The position numbers and the translations under genes are program-made. Of a stretch of DNA of 64,000 bases, positions 1 to 9,504 are shown one piece after another. This stretch comes from Halalkalibacter alkalisediminis (lineage in GTDB: Bacteria; Bacillota; Bacilli; Bacillales; Bacillaceae_D). The stretch spans positions 372,001-436,000 of the forward strand of contig NZ_JAQQWT010000001.1 of NCBI RefSeq assembly GCF_028610705.1, read 5' to 3'. Within the stretch, counting starts at the first letter, position 1, and each line of letters begins with the position of its first letter. The notes under the pieces are model-generated. The model searched no databases. It saw only the letters and a list, made by a program, of their open reading frames with translations, and was not told the origin of the DNA.

Positions 1-139
<139 letters not shown>

Positions 140-146
140 TCGTGAT

Positions 147-173
147 AAAAGCGGGAGATAATCCCGCTTTTTT
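147..173 (+). terminator. rpsO intrinsic terminator
   Basis: Perfect 10-bp stem AAAAGCGGGA/TCCCGCTTTT with a 5-base loop, ending in a run of T. It lies 7 bases after the rpsO stop. Confidence 0.92.
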
Positions 174-306
174 CTTGATTGTTTAACATTGGAAATTTCT
201 CTAAATCTAACCAATGAACGTTCAATATTTTAAATTCTATTGAATTAGGTAATAATACATGATAGGTATGAAAATGAATAATGGTGTACGAGAGGAGTAC
301 GCGTAA

Positions 307-2421
307 ATGGAACAAACAAAACACGTATTTAAAATGGAATGGGCTGGACGAGAATTAACAGTCGAAACAGGTCAATTAGCTAAACAAGCTAATGGTGCTG
401 TCCTAGTCCGCTATGGTGATTCAGCTGTATTATCAACTGCAACTGCCTCTAAAGAACCAAAAGATCTTAATTTCTTCCCTCTAACGGTTAATTACGAGGA
501 ACGACTTTATGCAGCAGGGAAAATCCCTGGTGGTTTTATTAAGCGTGAAGGACGTCCTAGTGAACGTGCTATTTTAACAAGCCGTCTAATTGACCGTCCT
601 ATTCGACCTCTATTTCCAGATGGTTTCCGTAACGAAGTGCAAGTTATTAGTATCGTTATGAGTTCAGATCCAAACGCATCGTCTGAAATGGCAGCTATGA
701 TTGGTTCGTCATTAGCTCTTTCTGTATCAGATATCCCTTTTGATGGACCAATTGCAGGAGTAACGGTGGGACGATTGGACGGTAAATACATTATTAACCC
801 CACAACAGAGCAGCTTGAACAAAGTGATATCGACTTAGTAGTAGCTGGAACAAAAGAAGCGATTAACATGGTTGAAGCTGGAGCAGACCAAGTAACAGAA
901 GAAGTCATGTTAGAAGCTATTATGTTTGGGCATGAAGAAATTAAAAAGCTTATCGCATTCCAAGAGGAAATTGCCACAGCTGTAGGGAAAGAGAAATCAG
1001 AAGTCCAATTAAAGCAAGTTGATTCTGAACTTGAGCAAGAGGTTCGAACTTTAGCTGAAGCTGAATTAAAAGAAGCGGTACAAGTACAAGAAAAGCATGC
1101 ACGTGCTGAAGCGATTGATGCTGTCAAGAACAAAACTGTTGAATCATTTGAAGAGCGTGAAGACATTAATCTAGGTGACGTGAAAGAAGTATTACATAAA
1201 ATTGTAAAGGAAGAAGTACGTCGTCTTATTACAATTGATAAAGTTCGTCCAGATGGACGTAGAGTTGATGAAATTCGTCCTCTTGCGTCACAAGTAGATC
1301 TTCTTCCACGTACACATGGATCGGGTCTTTTTACAAGAGGTCAGACTCAAGCTTTAAGTATTTGTACACTAGGTGCTCTTGGTGATGTTCAAATTTTAGA
1401 TGGTCTTGGGATTGAAGAATCAAAACGATTCATGCATCATTATAATTTCCCTCAATTCAGTGTTGGGGAAACAGGTCCTATTCGTGGCCCAGGTCGTCGT
1501 GAAATTGGACATGGTGCACTAGGTGAACGTGCTCTTGAGCCAATAATCCCAAATGAAAATGATTTCCCGTACACGATTAGACTAGTGTCAGAAGTGTTAG
1601 AATCAAATGGTTCTACATCTCAGGCGAGTATCTGTGCAAGTACGTTAGCTATGATGGATGCGGGGGTACCTATTAAAGCGCCAGTTGCCGGGATTGCAAT
1701 GGGTCTTGTTAAGCACGAAGAACATGTCTCTGTTTTAACGGATATTCAAGGAATGGAAGATGCGTTAGGAGATATGGACTTTAAAGTGGCAGGAACAAGT
1801 GAAGGAATTACAGCACTGCAAATGGATATTAAAATCTCTGGTATTAATCGTGAGATTTTAGAAGAAGCACTAGCGCAAGCTAAAAGAGGTCGTATGGTTA
1901 TTCTCGAAAACATGCTTTCGGCTATAGGAGAAACGAGAAAAGAACTTTCAACTTATGCTCCTAAAATTATGACAATGAAGATTAACCCTGATAAAATTCG
2001 CGATGTCATTGGACCAAGTGGAAAAATGATCAATAAGATTATCGAAGAAACAGGCGTTAAAATTGATATTGAACAAGACGGTACTGTTTACATTTCTTCT
2101 GTAGAAATGTCAATGAATGAAAAGGCTCGTTCAATTATTGAAGATATTGTGCGTGAAGTTGAGGTTGGACAAACCTACCTAGGTAAAGTAAAACGAATTG
2201 AAAAATTTGGTTGCTTTGTTGAATTATTCAAGGGTAAAGATGGTTTAGTTCACATTTCTCAATTAGCTGAAGAACGTGTTGAAAAAGTTGAGGATGTAGT
2301 GAAGCTAGGCGATGAAATGCTTGTCCGTGTTACAGAAGTAGACAACCAAGGAAGAGTAAACCTTTCACGCAAGGTCATCCTAAAAGAAGAAAAAGAACGC
2401 AAGCAGCAAGCACAGAAGTAA
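307..2421 (+). CDS. pnp: Polyribonucleotide nucleotidyltransferase (PNPase)
   Basis: 704 residues, the full family length. It degrades RNA 3' to 5' by phosphorolysis, releasing nucleoside diphosphates, and works with RNase Y, RNase J and helicase in the Bacillus RNA decay network in the cytoplasm. The order is first RNase PH core (about 10-145), helical linker, second RNase PH core (about 310-535), KH domain (from about 550, with the [10 protein letters not shown] loop) and S1 domain (from about 620, with [16 protein letters not shown]). The ATG has an AGAGGAG site at 291-297. The 130-base leader contains a CATTGG/CCAATG inverted repeat (about 190-225) that could form a hairpin; whether it serves autoregulation, as known in other bacteria, cannot be judged. 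Confidence 0.98.
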   Translation: MEQTKHVFKMEWAGRELTVETGQLAKQANGAVLVRYGDSAVLSTATASKEPKDLNFFPLTVNYEERLYAAGKIPGGFIKREGRPSERAILTSRLIDRPIRPLFPDGFRNEVQVISIVMSSDPNASSEMAAMIGSSLALSVSDIPFDGPIAGVTVGRLDGKYIINPTTEQLEQSDIDLVVAGTKEAINMVEAGADQVTEEVMLEAIMFGHEEIKKLIAFQEEIATAVGKEKSEVQLKQVDSELEQEVRTLAEAELKEAVQVQEKHARAEAIDAVKNKTVESFEEREDINLGDVKEVLHKIVKEEVRRLITIDKVRPDGRRVDEIRPLASQVDLLPRTHGSGLFTRGQTQALSICTLGALGDVQILDGLGIEESKRFMHHYNFPQFSVGETGPIRGPGRREIGHGALGERALEPIIPNENDFPYTIRLVSEVLESNGSTSQASICASTLAMMDAGVPIKAPVAGIAMGLVKHEEHVSVLTDIQGMEDALGDMDFKVAGTSEGITALQMDIKISGINREILEEALAQAKRGRMVILENMLSAIGETRKELSTYAPKIMTMKINPDKIRDVIGPSGKMINKIIEETGVKIDIEQDGTVYISSVEMSMNEKARSIIEDIVREVEVGQTYLGKVKRIEKFGCFVELFKGKDGLVHISQLAEERVEKVEDVVKLGDEMLVRVTEVDNQGRVNLSRKVILKEEKERKQQAQK

Positions 2422-2426
2422 AAAGA

Positions 2427-2459
2427 GGAGACTGGGGAATGGACCTAGTCTCTTTTTTT
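2427..2459 (+). terminator. pnp intrinsic terminator
   Basis: Nine-pair stem GAGACTGGG/CCTAGTCTC with one G-T wobble, followed by seven T. It separates pnp from ylxY. Confidence 0.85.
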
Positions 2460-2605
2460 GAATCATATTGGATGAAATGTGTACCAAACTTTATATGTCT
2501 TGCATAAACTACTTATCGTCTACGAGCCTTGTTTATATGAACATCCATTTCCCGTTCTAACCTGTCCTAAATTTGCATACAATCGCACTAGAGGAGGGAC
2601 AGGTG

Positions 2606-3607
2606 ATGAAAAAAAAGGTGATTCATGTAAGTGTGTTCTGTCTCATTATCATCCTCTCGTTCGGAGCAGTCCAAAATCCATTTACTCTCAATTATATCGG
2701 CGAGCTAAAGAGTGAAAGTCAAATGGTTTTGAAAGAACAGGACTCTCTATACGAGGAGATAGTAGCCAGATCTGAGTCTTATCTTCAACCAGCTAGAGAT
2801 GCAAGGATTGATAAAGTATGGAAAGCTATACCAGGATATAATGGCTTAGAGGTTGACGTAGAGGCTTCGTATGATAAGATGAAAAAGCTTAATGTATTTG
2901 ACGAGAAGAGACTTGTCTTTAAAGAAACGAGTCCGAACGTCCATCTAGATGATTTAGCCCCCTCACCAATATATAAGGGGAATGAACATAAGCCGGTAGT
3001 GACTTTCCTTGTGAATGTTGCATGGGGAAATGAGTATTTACCAGACATTCTTAAAACATTGAAAAAGCATGAACTACATACAACATTTTTTTTAGATGGT
3101 TCATGGGTTAAAAATAATCCTAACCTTGCCACGATGCTAAAAGAAGAAGGGCATGAGATTGGGAATCATGCTTATTCTCATCCAGATATGAGCAAGTTAA
3201 CAGTAAGTCGGATTCAAGAAGAGATCGAAAAAACAAATTCTGTCATTGAAGCAACGATAGATGTTACACCTAAGTGGTTTGCCCCACCAAGTGGGAGTTT
3301 TAACCAGACAGTGGTCGATCAAGCTCGTAAACACGGGATGCATACCATTCTTTGGTCTGTTGACACCGTTGATTGGCGGAAACCTAATCCTAGTGAAATG
3401 GTGAACCGTGTTTTATCGAAAGTGCACAACGGTGCAATGATTTTAATGCATCCAACAGAACCAACAGCAGAAGGTCTAGAAGCCTTAATAACTGGTATTC
3501 AGGAAAAAGGATATAGGATTGGTACCGTTTCTGAAGTTTTATCAGAAGAGCGAGTCACGTTAGGTGTAACCCTTGATGACAATAGGGGGACTAATTTTGA
3601 TAACTAG
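2606..3607 (+). CDS. ylxY: YlxY-type polysaccharide deacetylase-like protein, catalytic Asp pair missing
   Basis: The start at ATG 2606 follows GAGGAGGG by 8 bases; an upstream in-frame ATG at 2573 has no ribosome site. The protein has an N-terminal signal-anchor (KKKVIHVSVFCLIIILSFG) and a NodB-homology domain. Of the family motifs, HxxxH (GNHAYSH), DxxDW-like (VDTVDW) and LxH (ILMHPT) are present. Motif 1, normally TFDDG with the catalytic base and a metal ligand, reads FLVNVAWG, and the RxxPxG arginine is Ala (FAPPSG). It is therefore probably not an active deacetylase and may only bind peptidoglycan or act in sporulation. It sits between pnp and mlpA as in B. subtilis and overlaps mlpA by 11 bases. 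Confidence 0.9.
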   Translation: MKKKVIHVSVFCLIIILSFGAVQNPFTLNYIGELKSESQMVLKEQDSLYEEIVARSESYLQPARDARIDKVWKAIPGYNGLEVDVEASYDKMKKLNVFDEKRLVFKETSPNVHLDDLAPSPIYKGNEHKPVVTFLVNVAWGNEYLPDILKTLKKHELHTTFFLDGSWVKNNPNLATMLKEEGHEIGNHAYSHPDMSKLTVSRIQEEIEKTNSVIEATIDVTPKWFAPPSGSFNQTVVDQARKHGMHTILWSVDTVDWRKPNPSEMVNRVLSKVHNGAMILMHPTEPTAEGLEALITGIQEKGYRIGTVSEVLSEERVTLGVTLDDNRGTNFDN

Positions 3608-4835
3608 AATAGAATTAGATAATGGTGTTCGAATCTTGGCGGAAAATATTCCAACCGTTCGTTCAGTTTCCATAGGAGTATGGATTGGAACGGGTTCTCG
3701 CTTTGAGAAAAAAGAAGAGAATGGGATCTCGCATTTTTTGGAACATATGTTTTTTAAAGGGACAAAAAAGAGAACGGCAGCTGAGATTGCAGAATCCTTC
3801 GATCGAATTGGTGGACAGGTAAATGCCTTTACGTCGAAAGAGTATACTTGTTACTACGCAAAAGTTCTTGACGATCATGCGGAATACGCAGTTGATGTCC
3901 TGTCGGATATGTTCTTTAACTCTGTGTTTGATGAAACAGAATTAAAAAAAGAAAAAAATGTTGTATTTGAAGAAATAAAAATGGTTGATGATACTCCTGA
4001 TGATATCGTTCATGACTTACTTAGTGAAGCCAGCTATGGAAATCATGCGTTAGGCTATCCTATTTTAGGAACAGTCGACACGTTAGAAACGTTTAATGGA
4101 GACGCTCTTAGGGATTATATGGCACGCTTTTATACAGGAGATCATGTCGTGATCTCGATTGCTGGAAACATCACAGAGGAAGTAATAGATCAGTTAAAAG
4201 AAACATTTTCAATGGTCAAGCCAACAACGTACCAACATCAAGGTGAACGTCCAACGTTTCTTGCCAACACTATGGTTCGAAAAAAAGAAACGGAACAAGC
4301 ACATCTCTGCCTAGGGTACCCAGGGCTCGCAATTGGAGAAAAAAATGTCTATGCACTTGTTCTTTTAAATAACCTACTCGGAGGAAGCATGAGTAGCCGT
4401 TTATTTCAAGAGATCCGTGAAAAGAGAGGCTTATGTTATTCCGTTTTCTCCTACCATTCTTCTTATCAAGACAGTGGAATGTTAACCATTTATGCTGGAA
4501 CAGCTCATGCTCAACTAGATGAATTAACGAAATCCTTGTTAGAAACGGCCTCTGTGTTAGCGGAGGAAGGAATGACAGACAAAGAATTAAGAAATGGAAA
4601 AGAACAACTTAAAGGAAGCTTAATGCTTAGTCTAGAAAGTACGAATAGCCGTATGAGTAGAAATGGAAAAAATGAATTGCTGCTAAAGAAGCATCGCACT
4701 TTAGATGATATCGTCAATGAAATTGACCAAGTGACACTATCTGATGTGAACCAATTAGCATTATCTATCCTTAAAGAAAAGCCTTCTATTTCGTTAATTA
4801 ACACTACAGGTATCCTTCCGACTGCCTTGGAGTAG
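3597..4835 (+). CDS. mlpA: M16-family zinc protease MlpA
   Basis: The best start is TTG 3597: it follows a GGGGG site and gives MITRIELDNGV, matching the known N-terminus of B. subtilis MlpA; the ATG at 3573 lies inside ylxY without a ribosome site. The M16 zinc motif HxxEH is intact as HFLEH, with the downstream E of the ENVVFEEI-type segment. The family cleaves short peptides; MlpA is a specific processing-type peptidase of bacilli whose loss affects exoprotease expression. At 412 residues it is full length with both halves of the M16 fold. An intrinsic terminator follows, so ylxY-mlpA probably form one unit. Confidence 0.95.
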   Translation: MITRIELDNGVRILAENIPTVRSVSIGVWIGTGSRFEKKEENGISHFLEHMFFKGTKKRTAAEIAESFDRIGGQVNAFTSKEYTCYYAKVLDDHAEYAVDVLSDMFFNSVFDETELKKEKNVVFEEIKMVDDTPDDIVHDLLSEASYGNHALGYPILGTVDTLETFNGDALRDYMARFYTGDHVVISIAGNITEEVIDQLKETFSMVKPTTYQHQGERPTFLANTMVRKKETEQAHLCLGYPGLAIGEKNVYALVLLNNLLGGSMSSRLFQEIREKRGLCYSVFSYHSSYQDSGMLTIYAGTAHAQLDELTKSLLETASVLAEEGMTDKELRNGKEQLKGSLMLSLESTNSRMSRNGKNELLLKKHRTLDDIVNEIDQVTLSDVNQLALSILKEKPSISLINTTGILPTALE

Positions 4836-4889
4836 AATAACTAAAGAATCTTCGTCCTAAGACGTTAGCTGAATAGTAAAATTGAAAAT

Positions 4890-4923
4890 GACTAGACTAT
4901 TTATCGGTAGCCTGGTCTTTTTT
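4890..4923 (+). terminator. Probable terminator after mlpA
   Basis: Stem GACTAGACTA/TAGCCTGGTC with one mismatch and a wobble pair, then six T. Less regular than other terminators here. Confidence 0.6.
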
Positions 4924-4975
4924 ACTTTTTTCTCACATACTCTTTTACTACAAAGCAGGTCAGGGAGGTTTAATA

Positions 4976-5218
4976 ATGAGACTAAGTGAAATAAGTAGCA
5001 AAGAAATTATTGACTACCAAAAAGGTGAGAGATTAGGGATACTAGGTCAGACGGATTTGTTAATCAATCAAGAAACAGGAGAAATTGAAGCTTTTATTAT
5101 ACCAACAATGAAATGGTTTGGATTTGGAAAAAAAGACAGAGAAGTAACGGTTTATTGGGAACAAATTAAAAAAATTGGAGAAGATATGATTATTATTAAT
5201 CTTGATCCTTATGAATAA
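4976..5218 (+). CDS. ymxH: YlmC/YmxH family PRC-barrel-like protein
   Basis: 80 residues, full length for the family. The N-terminal MRLSEISSKEIIDY and the central LGILGQTDLLINQETGEIEAF identify YmxH, a sporulation-associated PRC-barrel-like beta protein with no known biochemical role. Good ribosome site AGGGAGG about 9 bases before ATG. It stands between terminators and is probably a single-gene unit. In B. subtilis it also lies between mlpA and spoVFA. Confidence 0.9.
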   Translation: MRLSEISSKEIIDYQKGERLGILGQTDLLINQETGEIEAFIIPTMKWFGFGKKDREVTVYWEQIKKIGEDMIIINLDPYE

Positions 5219-5320
5219 CAGCCGTTCTCTCATAAGTTGGGATGAAATTTTTGTATGTTAACCGGTAAGAATAAGCGTTTTTCCTTTTTGAGAGTTTTCT
5301 TTTAAAAAGGATAAGTAAGC

Positions 5321-5348
5321 AGGCAGCCTATTTAAAGGCTGCTTTTTT
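5321..5348 (+). terminator. ymxH intrinsic terminator
   Basis: Stem GCAGCCT/AGGCTGC with a 6-base loop and a TTTTTT tail. The 325-base gene-free stretch 5219-5543 contains this terminator, the sigma-K-type promoter below and about 115 bases of leader in which I see no ORF. Confidence 0.85.
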
Positions 5349-5391
5349 GTGGTGTGTATAAATTAGACTCATGTCTATATAAAATGGTATT

Positions 5392-5420
5392 CACCTATCG
5401 ATTACCTAACACATATGCTA
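5392..5420 (+). promoter_or_regulatory. Sigma-K-type promoter of the dpaAB operon
   Basis: CACC at 5392-5395, 15 bases, then ACATATGCTA at 5411-5420. This fits the mother-cell sigma-K consensus mACm-N15/16-gCATAnnnTA, with a perfect CATA-N3-TA. Dipicolinate synthase in B. subtilis is known to be made late in the mother cell under sigma-K, so the match is expected functionally. Confidence 0.75.
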
Positions 5421-5543
5421 TGGTGAATCGTTGCTGTTCATCCTTTGCTTAAGAGGATTAGGGCTTGTATCAAAGTACCTCTTTCTATTTTAGCAGCCTG
5501 CGATGATATCAGATTCGCATGAAAGAAAGGAGAACAAGAGCAG

Positions 5544-6428
5544 ATGTTAACAGACAAACACGTAGTCATTATTGGAGGAGATGCACGGCAATTAGAAATC
5601 ATCCGTAAATTATCCACCCTTGATGCTAAAATCTCAATGGTAGGGTTCGATCAACTAAATGATGGTTTTATTGGTGCATCGAAACAAACGATGAATGATA
5701 TCGATTGGTCAACCGTAGATGCTATCTTGTTACCTGTTAGTGGTATGAGTACGGATGGGAAAATTGAAACCATCTTCTCAAATGAAACGATAGAACTCGA
5801 ACTAGACCAATTAAAAGAGACGCCAAAGCATTGTGTAGTTTATTCCGGGATCAGTAATGATTATCTTGACGATTGTATTGAAAAGGCCAATCGGTCCCTT
5901 GTGAAGTTAATGGAACGAGACGATGTGGCTATTTACAATTCAATTCCGACAGCGGAAGGAACCGTTATGATGGCGATTCAACATACAGATATAACCATTC
6001 ATCGTGCTAAAGTAGCTGTTCTAGGGTTAGGAAGAGTAGGAATGTCAGTAGCAAGAACATTTAGTGCACTAGGTGCAAAGGTAAAAGTGGGTGCTAACAC
6101 CTCGCATCAACTAGCTAGAATCACAGAAATGGGAATGCAGCCTTTTGACACAGCCAATTTAAAAGATGAGTTAAGAGACATTGATTTATGTATTAATACG
6201 ATACCATCCCTTGTTATAACGGCAAATGTGTTAGCGGAAATGCCTCTACACACTCTTATTATTGATCTAGCCTCTAAGCCAGGTGGAACTGATTTTCGTT
6301 ATGCAGAAAAAAGGGGAATGAAGGCGCTCTTGGCTCCTGGGTTACCAGGTATTGTTGCACCTAAAACAGCTGGTCAAATATTAGCGGATGTTTTAGCTGT
6401 GTTATTAACAAAAGAGTCGAATCATTAG
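5544..6428 (+). CDS. spoVFA: Dipicolinate synthase subunit A
   Basis: 294 residues, full length. With subunit B it converts a lysine-pathway intermediate (dihydroxy-tetrahydropicolinate) to dipicolinic acid in the mother cell; the product is pumped into the forespore and gives spore heat resistance. A Rossmann motif VLGLGRVGMSVARTFSALGAKV is visible near residues 155-176, as is the N-terminal GGDARQLEII typical of DpaA. The ATG follows AAAGGAGA. The gene is 13 bases from spoVFB and is preceded by a sigma-K-type promoter. The neighbouring asd-dapG-dapA operon supplies the substrate. Confidence 0.97.
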   Translation: MLTDKHVVIIGGDARQLEIIRKLSTLDAKISMVGFDQLNDGFIGASKQTMNDIDWSTVDAILLPVSGMSTDGKIETIFSNETIELELDQLKETPKHCVVYSGISNDYLDDCIEKANRSLVKLMERDDVAIYNSIPTAEGTVMMAIQHTDITIHRAKVAVLGLGRVGMSVARTFSALGAKVKVGANTSHQLARITEMGMQPFDTANLKDELRDIDLCINTIPSLVITANVLAEMPLHTLIIDLASKPGGTDFRYAEKRGMKALLAPGLPGIVAPKTAGQILADVLAVLLTKESNH

Positions 6429-6441
6429 AGGAGGATGAGTT

Positions 6442-7035
6442 ATGTCTTTAAAAGGTAAACATATTGGGTTTGGTATATCAGCGTCACATTGCACTTATGA
6501 AGAAGTAATGCCTCAGATTGAAAAGTTAATCGCGCACGGTGCAAAGGTTACTCCATTTGTTTCGGGAAATGTAAAATCTACAGATACAAAATTTGGAACG
6601 AGTGCGTACTGGTTAAAGAGAATTGAAGAGATTACAAAAGAACCAATTGTTGATACCATTGTTAAAGCAGAGCCTTTTGGTCCTAAAACCCCATTAGATT
6701 GCATGGTTCTTGCTCCAATTACAGGTAATTCAACTAGTAAATTAGCAAATGCAATGACTGATGGTCCTGTTCTAATGGGCGCAAAAGCGACATTACGTAG
6801 TGGCAATCCAGTCGTTCTTGGGATCTCAACAAATGATGCATTAGGGCTTAATGGTGTAAACATTATGAAGCTCATGGCTACAAAAAATATTTATTTTATT
6901 CCTTTTGGTCAAGATGATCCTATTAAAAAACCGAACTCGTTAGTAGCCAGAATGGAAGCATTAGTGGAAACGGTTGAGTCTGCTATAGCTGGTAAGCAAT
7001 TACAGCCTGTACTAGTTGAAAAATTCAGAGATTAA
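6442..7035 (+). CDS. spoVFB: Dipicolinate synthase subunit B (flavoprotein-like)
   Basis: 197 residues. The fold is that of the HFCD/flavoprotein family: KHIGFGISASHCTYEEVMP at the N-terminus, PITGNSTSKLANAMTDGPVLMGAKATLR in the centre and the terminal PNSLVARME. It is the partner of spoVFA in dipicolinate synthesis, which is known to need both subunits. Ribosome site GAGGAGG about 8 bases before ATG. Co-transcription with spoVFA is indicated by the 13-base gap and absence of a terminator. Confidence 0.96.
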   Translation: MSLKGKHIGFGISASHCTYEEVMPQIEKLIAHGAKVTPFVSGNVKSTDTKFGTSAYWLKRIEEITKEPIVDTIVKAEPFGPKTPLDCMVLAPITGNSTSKLANAMTDGPVLMGAKATLRSGNPVVLGISTNDALGLNGVNIMKLMATKNIYFIPFGQDDPIKKPNSLVARMEALVETVESAIAGKQLQPVLVEKFRD

Positions 7036-7115
7036 GCAATTCACGTGGTTGCATAAAAGAAATATTTCCCTTAAAGTTTAATAGAGGAAACAGCAGATAC
7101 AAAATAAGATGGATG

Positions 7116-7124
7116 TGCTATAAT
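7116..7124 (+). promoter_or_regulatory. Extended -10 promoter before asd
   Basis: TGCTATAAT, a perfect extended -10 (TGnTATAAT). No convincing -35 lies upstream. It is placed about 60 bases before the asd start, so the vegetative asd-dapG-dapA operon can be read separately from the sporulation dpaAB unit. I saw no lysine riboswitch. Confidence 0.65.
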
Positions 7125-7184
7125 CATTCCATCTTAAAGAAAAAAACTCTATTAAATTGGAAGTAGACGAGGGGAGACTGACAA

Positions 7185-8225
7185 ATGTCAAATTATCATG
7201 TAGCCGTAGTTGGTGCAACTGGAGCAGTTGGTCAACAAATGTTAAAAACACTAGAAGAAAGAGATTTTCCGATTGCTAGTTTAAAACTATTATCTTCAAA
7301 ACGATCAGCGGGGAAGGTTTTAACTTTCAAAGGGAAAGAATATACAGTAGAAGAAGCGACACCTGAATCATTTGAGGGTGTGCAAATTGCTCTGTTTTCA
7401 GCAGGTGGGTCTGTTTCAAAGGCGTTAGCACCAGAAGCTGTAAAGCGTGGAGCAATCGTTGTAGATAATACGAGTGCGTTTAGAATGGACCCTAATGTGC
7501 CACTTGTCGTGCCAGAAGTGAATGAAGAAGACTTACGCACTCATAATGGGATTATTGCAAATCCAAATTGTTCAACGATTCAAATGGTTGTTGCATTAGA
7601 ACCAATTCGTGAAAAGTATGGACTGAAAAAAGTAATCGTTTCAACATATCAAGCTGTTTCAGGTGCTGGGCTTGAAGCTATTGAAGAAATGAAACAACAA
7701 ACAAAAGACATTTTAGAAGGAAATGAATTCACACCTGAAATTTTGCCAGTAGGTGGAGACAAAAAGCATTATCAAATTGCTTTTAATGCGATTCCACAAA
7801 TCGATTTGTTCCAAGACAATGGGTATACATTTGAGGAACTTAAAATGATTAACGAAACAAAGAAAATTATGCATATGGCAGAGCTTGAAGTTGCAGCAAC
7901 TTGTGTACGCCTTCCTATCGAAACAGGACATTCTGAATCTGTTTATATTGAAACAGAAAAAGGTGGAGCTACAGTTGCTGAAATTAAAGACCTTCTATCA
8001 TTAGCTCCTGGAGTTACTCTTCAAGATGATCCAGCGAATCAAGTGTACCCACTTGCTTCAGAGTGTGTAGGCAAAAATGATGTATTTGTTGGACGTATTC
8101 GTCATGACCTTGATCGTGATAACGGCTATCACATGTGGATTGTGTCAGATAACCTACTAAAAGGTGCAGCGTGGAATTCAGTTCAAATTGCTGAAAGTCT
8201 TGCTAAATTAGAGCTTCTATCGTAA
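7185..8225 (+). CDS. asd: Aspartate-semialdehyde dehydrogenase
   Basis: 346 residues. It reduces aspartyl phosphate to aspartate semialdehyde with NADPH, the branch point to lysine, diaminopimelate, methionine and threonine. It shows the N-terminal [10 protein letters not shown] nucleotide-binding loop, the catalytic cysteine in NPNCSTIQM (about residue 130) and the substrate-binding [11 protein letters not shown] segment with its histidine. The ATG follows GAGGGGAGA. First gene of asd-dapG-dapA, and it also serves dipicolinate synthesis from the genes just upstream. Confidence 0.98.
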   Translation: MSNYHVAVVGATGAVGQQMLKTLEERDFPIASLKLLSSKRSAGKVLTFKGKEYTVEEATPESFEGVQIALFSAGGSVSKALAPEAVKRGAIVVDNTSAFRMDPNVPLVVPEVNEEDLRTHNGIIANPNCSTIQMVVALEPIREKYGLKKVIVSTYQAVSGAGLEAIEEMKQQTKDILEGNEFTPEILPVGGDKKHYQIAFNAIPQIDLFQDNGYTFEELKMINETKKIMHMAELEVAATCVRLPIETGHSESVYIETEKGGATVAEIKDLLSLAPGVTLQDDPANQVYPLASECVGKNDVFVGRIRHDLDRDNGYHMWIVSDNLLKGAAWNSVQIAESLAKLELLS

Positions 8226-8241
8226 TCAAAGTAGGTGTCTT

Positions 8242-9471
8242 ATGAAAATTATTGTTCAGAAATTTGGCGGTACTTCTGTACGCGATCAAAAAAGTAGATC
8301 GCTTGCAGCTAATCATGTAAAAAAAGCTGTAGAAGATGGTTATAAAGTGGTGGTTGTTGTTTCAGCTATGGGACGTAAAGGTGAACCATATGCAACGGAT
8401 ACTTTACTTGAATTGATTAATGAAAAGCATATAACTAAACGAGAGCAAGACCTTCTTGTTTCTTGTGGAGAAGTAATCTCATCCGTTGTTTTTTCCAATC
8501 TCCTAAAGGAAATGGGGTTAACCTCTATAGCTTGTACAGGAGCTCAAGCGGGTTTTCAAACAAATAACGATTTTGCAAATGCAAAGATCATCGATATGAA
8601 TTGTGAGTTTGTTAAAGAGCAACTGACTACACAAGATGTTGTCGTGGTTGCTGGCTTTCAAGGTCAAACCTCCACCGGAGAAATTACAACACTTGGAAGA
8701 GGTGGTAGTGATACGTCAGCAACAGCTCTAGGTGCGGCTCTTCAAGCTGAGTGGGTTGATATTTTTACTGATGTTGAAGGGGTTATGACTGCCGATCCGC
8801 GTATTGTAAAAGACGCCCAGCCGCTAGACACAATGTCTTACGAAGAAATTTGTAATATGGCTTACCAAGGAGCAAAGGTAATCCACCCTAGAGCTGTGGA
8901 AGTTGCCATGCAAGCGAAAATTCCTATTCATGTTCGGTCGACGTATTCTGAAAGTAGAGGAACTCTTGTGACCGTGAAGGTTACAGAGAGGACCGCAGAA
9001 GTTAGAGACCGACTCATTACTGGAATAACAAACTTAGCGAACATCTCTCAAATTAAGATTTTTGCCAAAGATGGCGAGTATCACTTACAAGAAAAAGTAT
9101 TTAAAGCGATGGCAGCAGCGGAGATTAGTGTTGACTTTATTAATATTAATCCTCGTGGTGTTGTCTATACCGTAATGGAAGAAGTAACAGATAAAGCAAT
9201 TGAAGTCCTTCACCAAATGGGATATGAACCTGTTGTAGCAAGAGGCTGTGCAAAAGTTTCAGCTGTTGGAGCAGGAATGACTGGGGTTCCCGGTGTAACA
9301 GCGAAAATCGTTAGTGCACTCTCGCAGAACAACATCCAAATCCTTCAATCAGCAGATTCGCATACGACCATTTGGGTCTTAGTAAAAGAAGAAGATATGG
9401 TTAAAGCAGTAAACGCACTCCATCAAATGTTTCATTTGGAACAACTAGGGCACCAACAAGACTTTAGTTGA
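8242..9471 (+). CDS. dapG: Aspartokinase I (diaminopimelate-sensitive type)
   Basis: 409 residues. It phosphorylates aspartate, the first step of the aspartate pathway. The kinase domain has the N-terminal KFGGTSV motif and the TTLGRGGSDTSA segment; two ACT-type regulatory domains occupy about residues 265-400. By position and length it corresponds to B. subtilis DapG, the isozyme inhibited by meso-diaminopimelate; this inhibition is inferred from family and context. It lies 16 bases after asd with a weak ribosome site (AGTAGGTG) and is followed by dapA. Confidence 0.96.
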   Translation: MKIIVQKFGGTSVRDQKSRSLAANHVKKAVEDGYKVVVVVSAMGRKGEPYATDTLLELINEKHITKREQDLLVSCGEVISSVVFSNLLKEMGLTSIACTGAQAGFQTNNDFANAKIIDMNCEFVKEQLTTQDVVVVAGFQGQTSTGEITTLGRGGSDTSATALGAALQAEWVDIFTDVEGVMTADPRIVKDAQPLDTMSYEEICNMAYQGAKVIHPRAVEVAMQAKIPIHVRSTYSESRGTLVTVKVTERTAEVRDRLITGITNLANISQIKIFAKDGEYHLQEKVFKAMAAAEISVDFININPRGVVYTVMEEVTDKAIEVLHQMGYEPVVARGCAKVSAVGAGMTGVPGVTAKIVSALSQNNIQILQSADSHTTIWVLVKEEDMVKAVNALHQMFHLEQLGHQQDFS

Positions 9472-9504
9472 TTAGAATACCCTAAAACAAGGAGCTGAAG
9501 GGTT

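Noticed and set aside
507-1166. A 219-codon minus-strand open frame opposite pnp
   Set aside because: It lies wholly within pnp, is rich in Ser/Thr from antisense reading of conserved codons, and has no ribosome site.
2479-2715. A 78-codon plus-strand frame overlapping the start of ylxY
   Set aside because: No ribosome site, and it overlaps the better-supported ylxY start at 2606 in another frame.
7036-7184. Lysine riboswitch (L box) before asd-dapG-dapA
   Set aside because: The leader is too short and lacks the conserved L-box segments; only an extended -10 promoter is visible.
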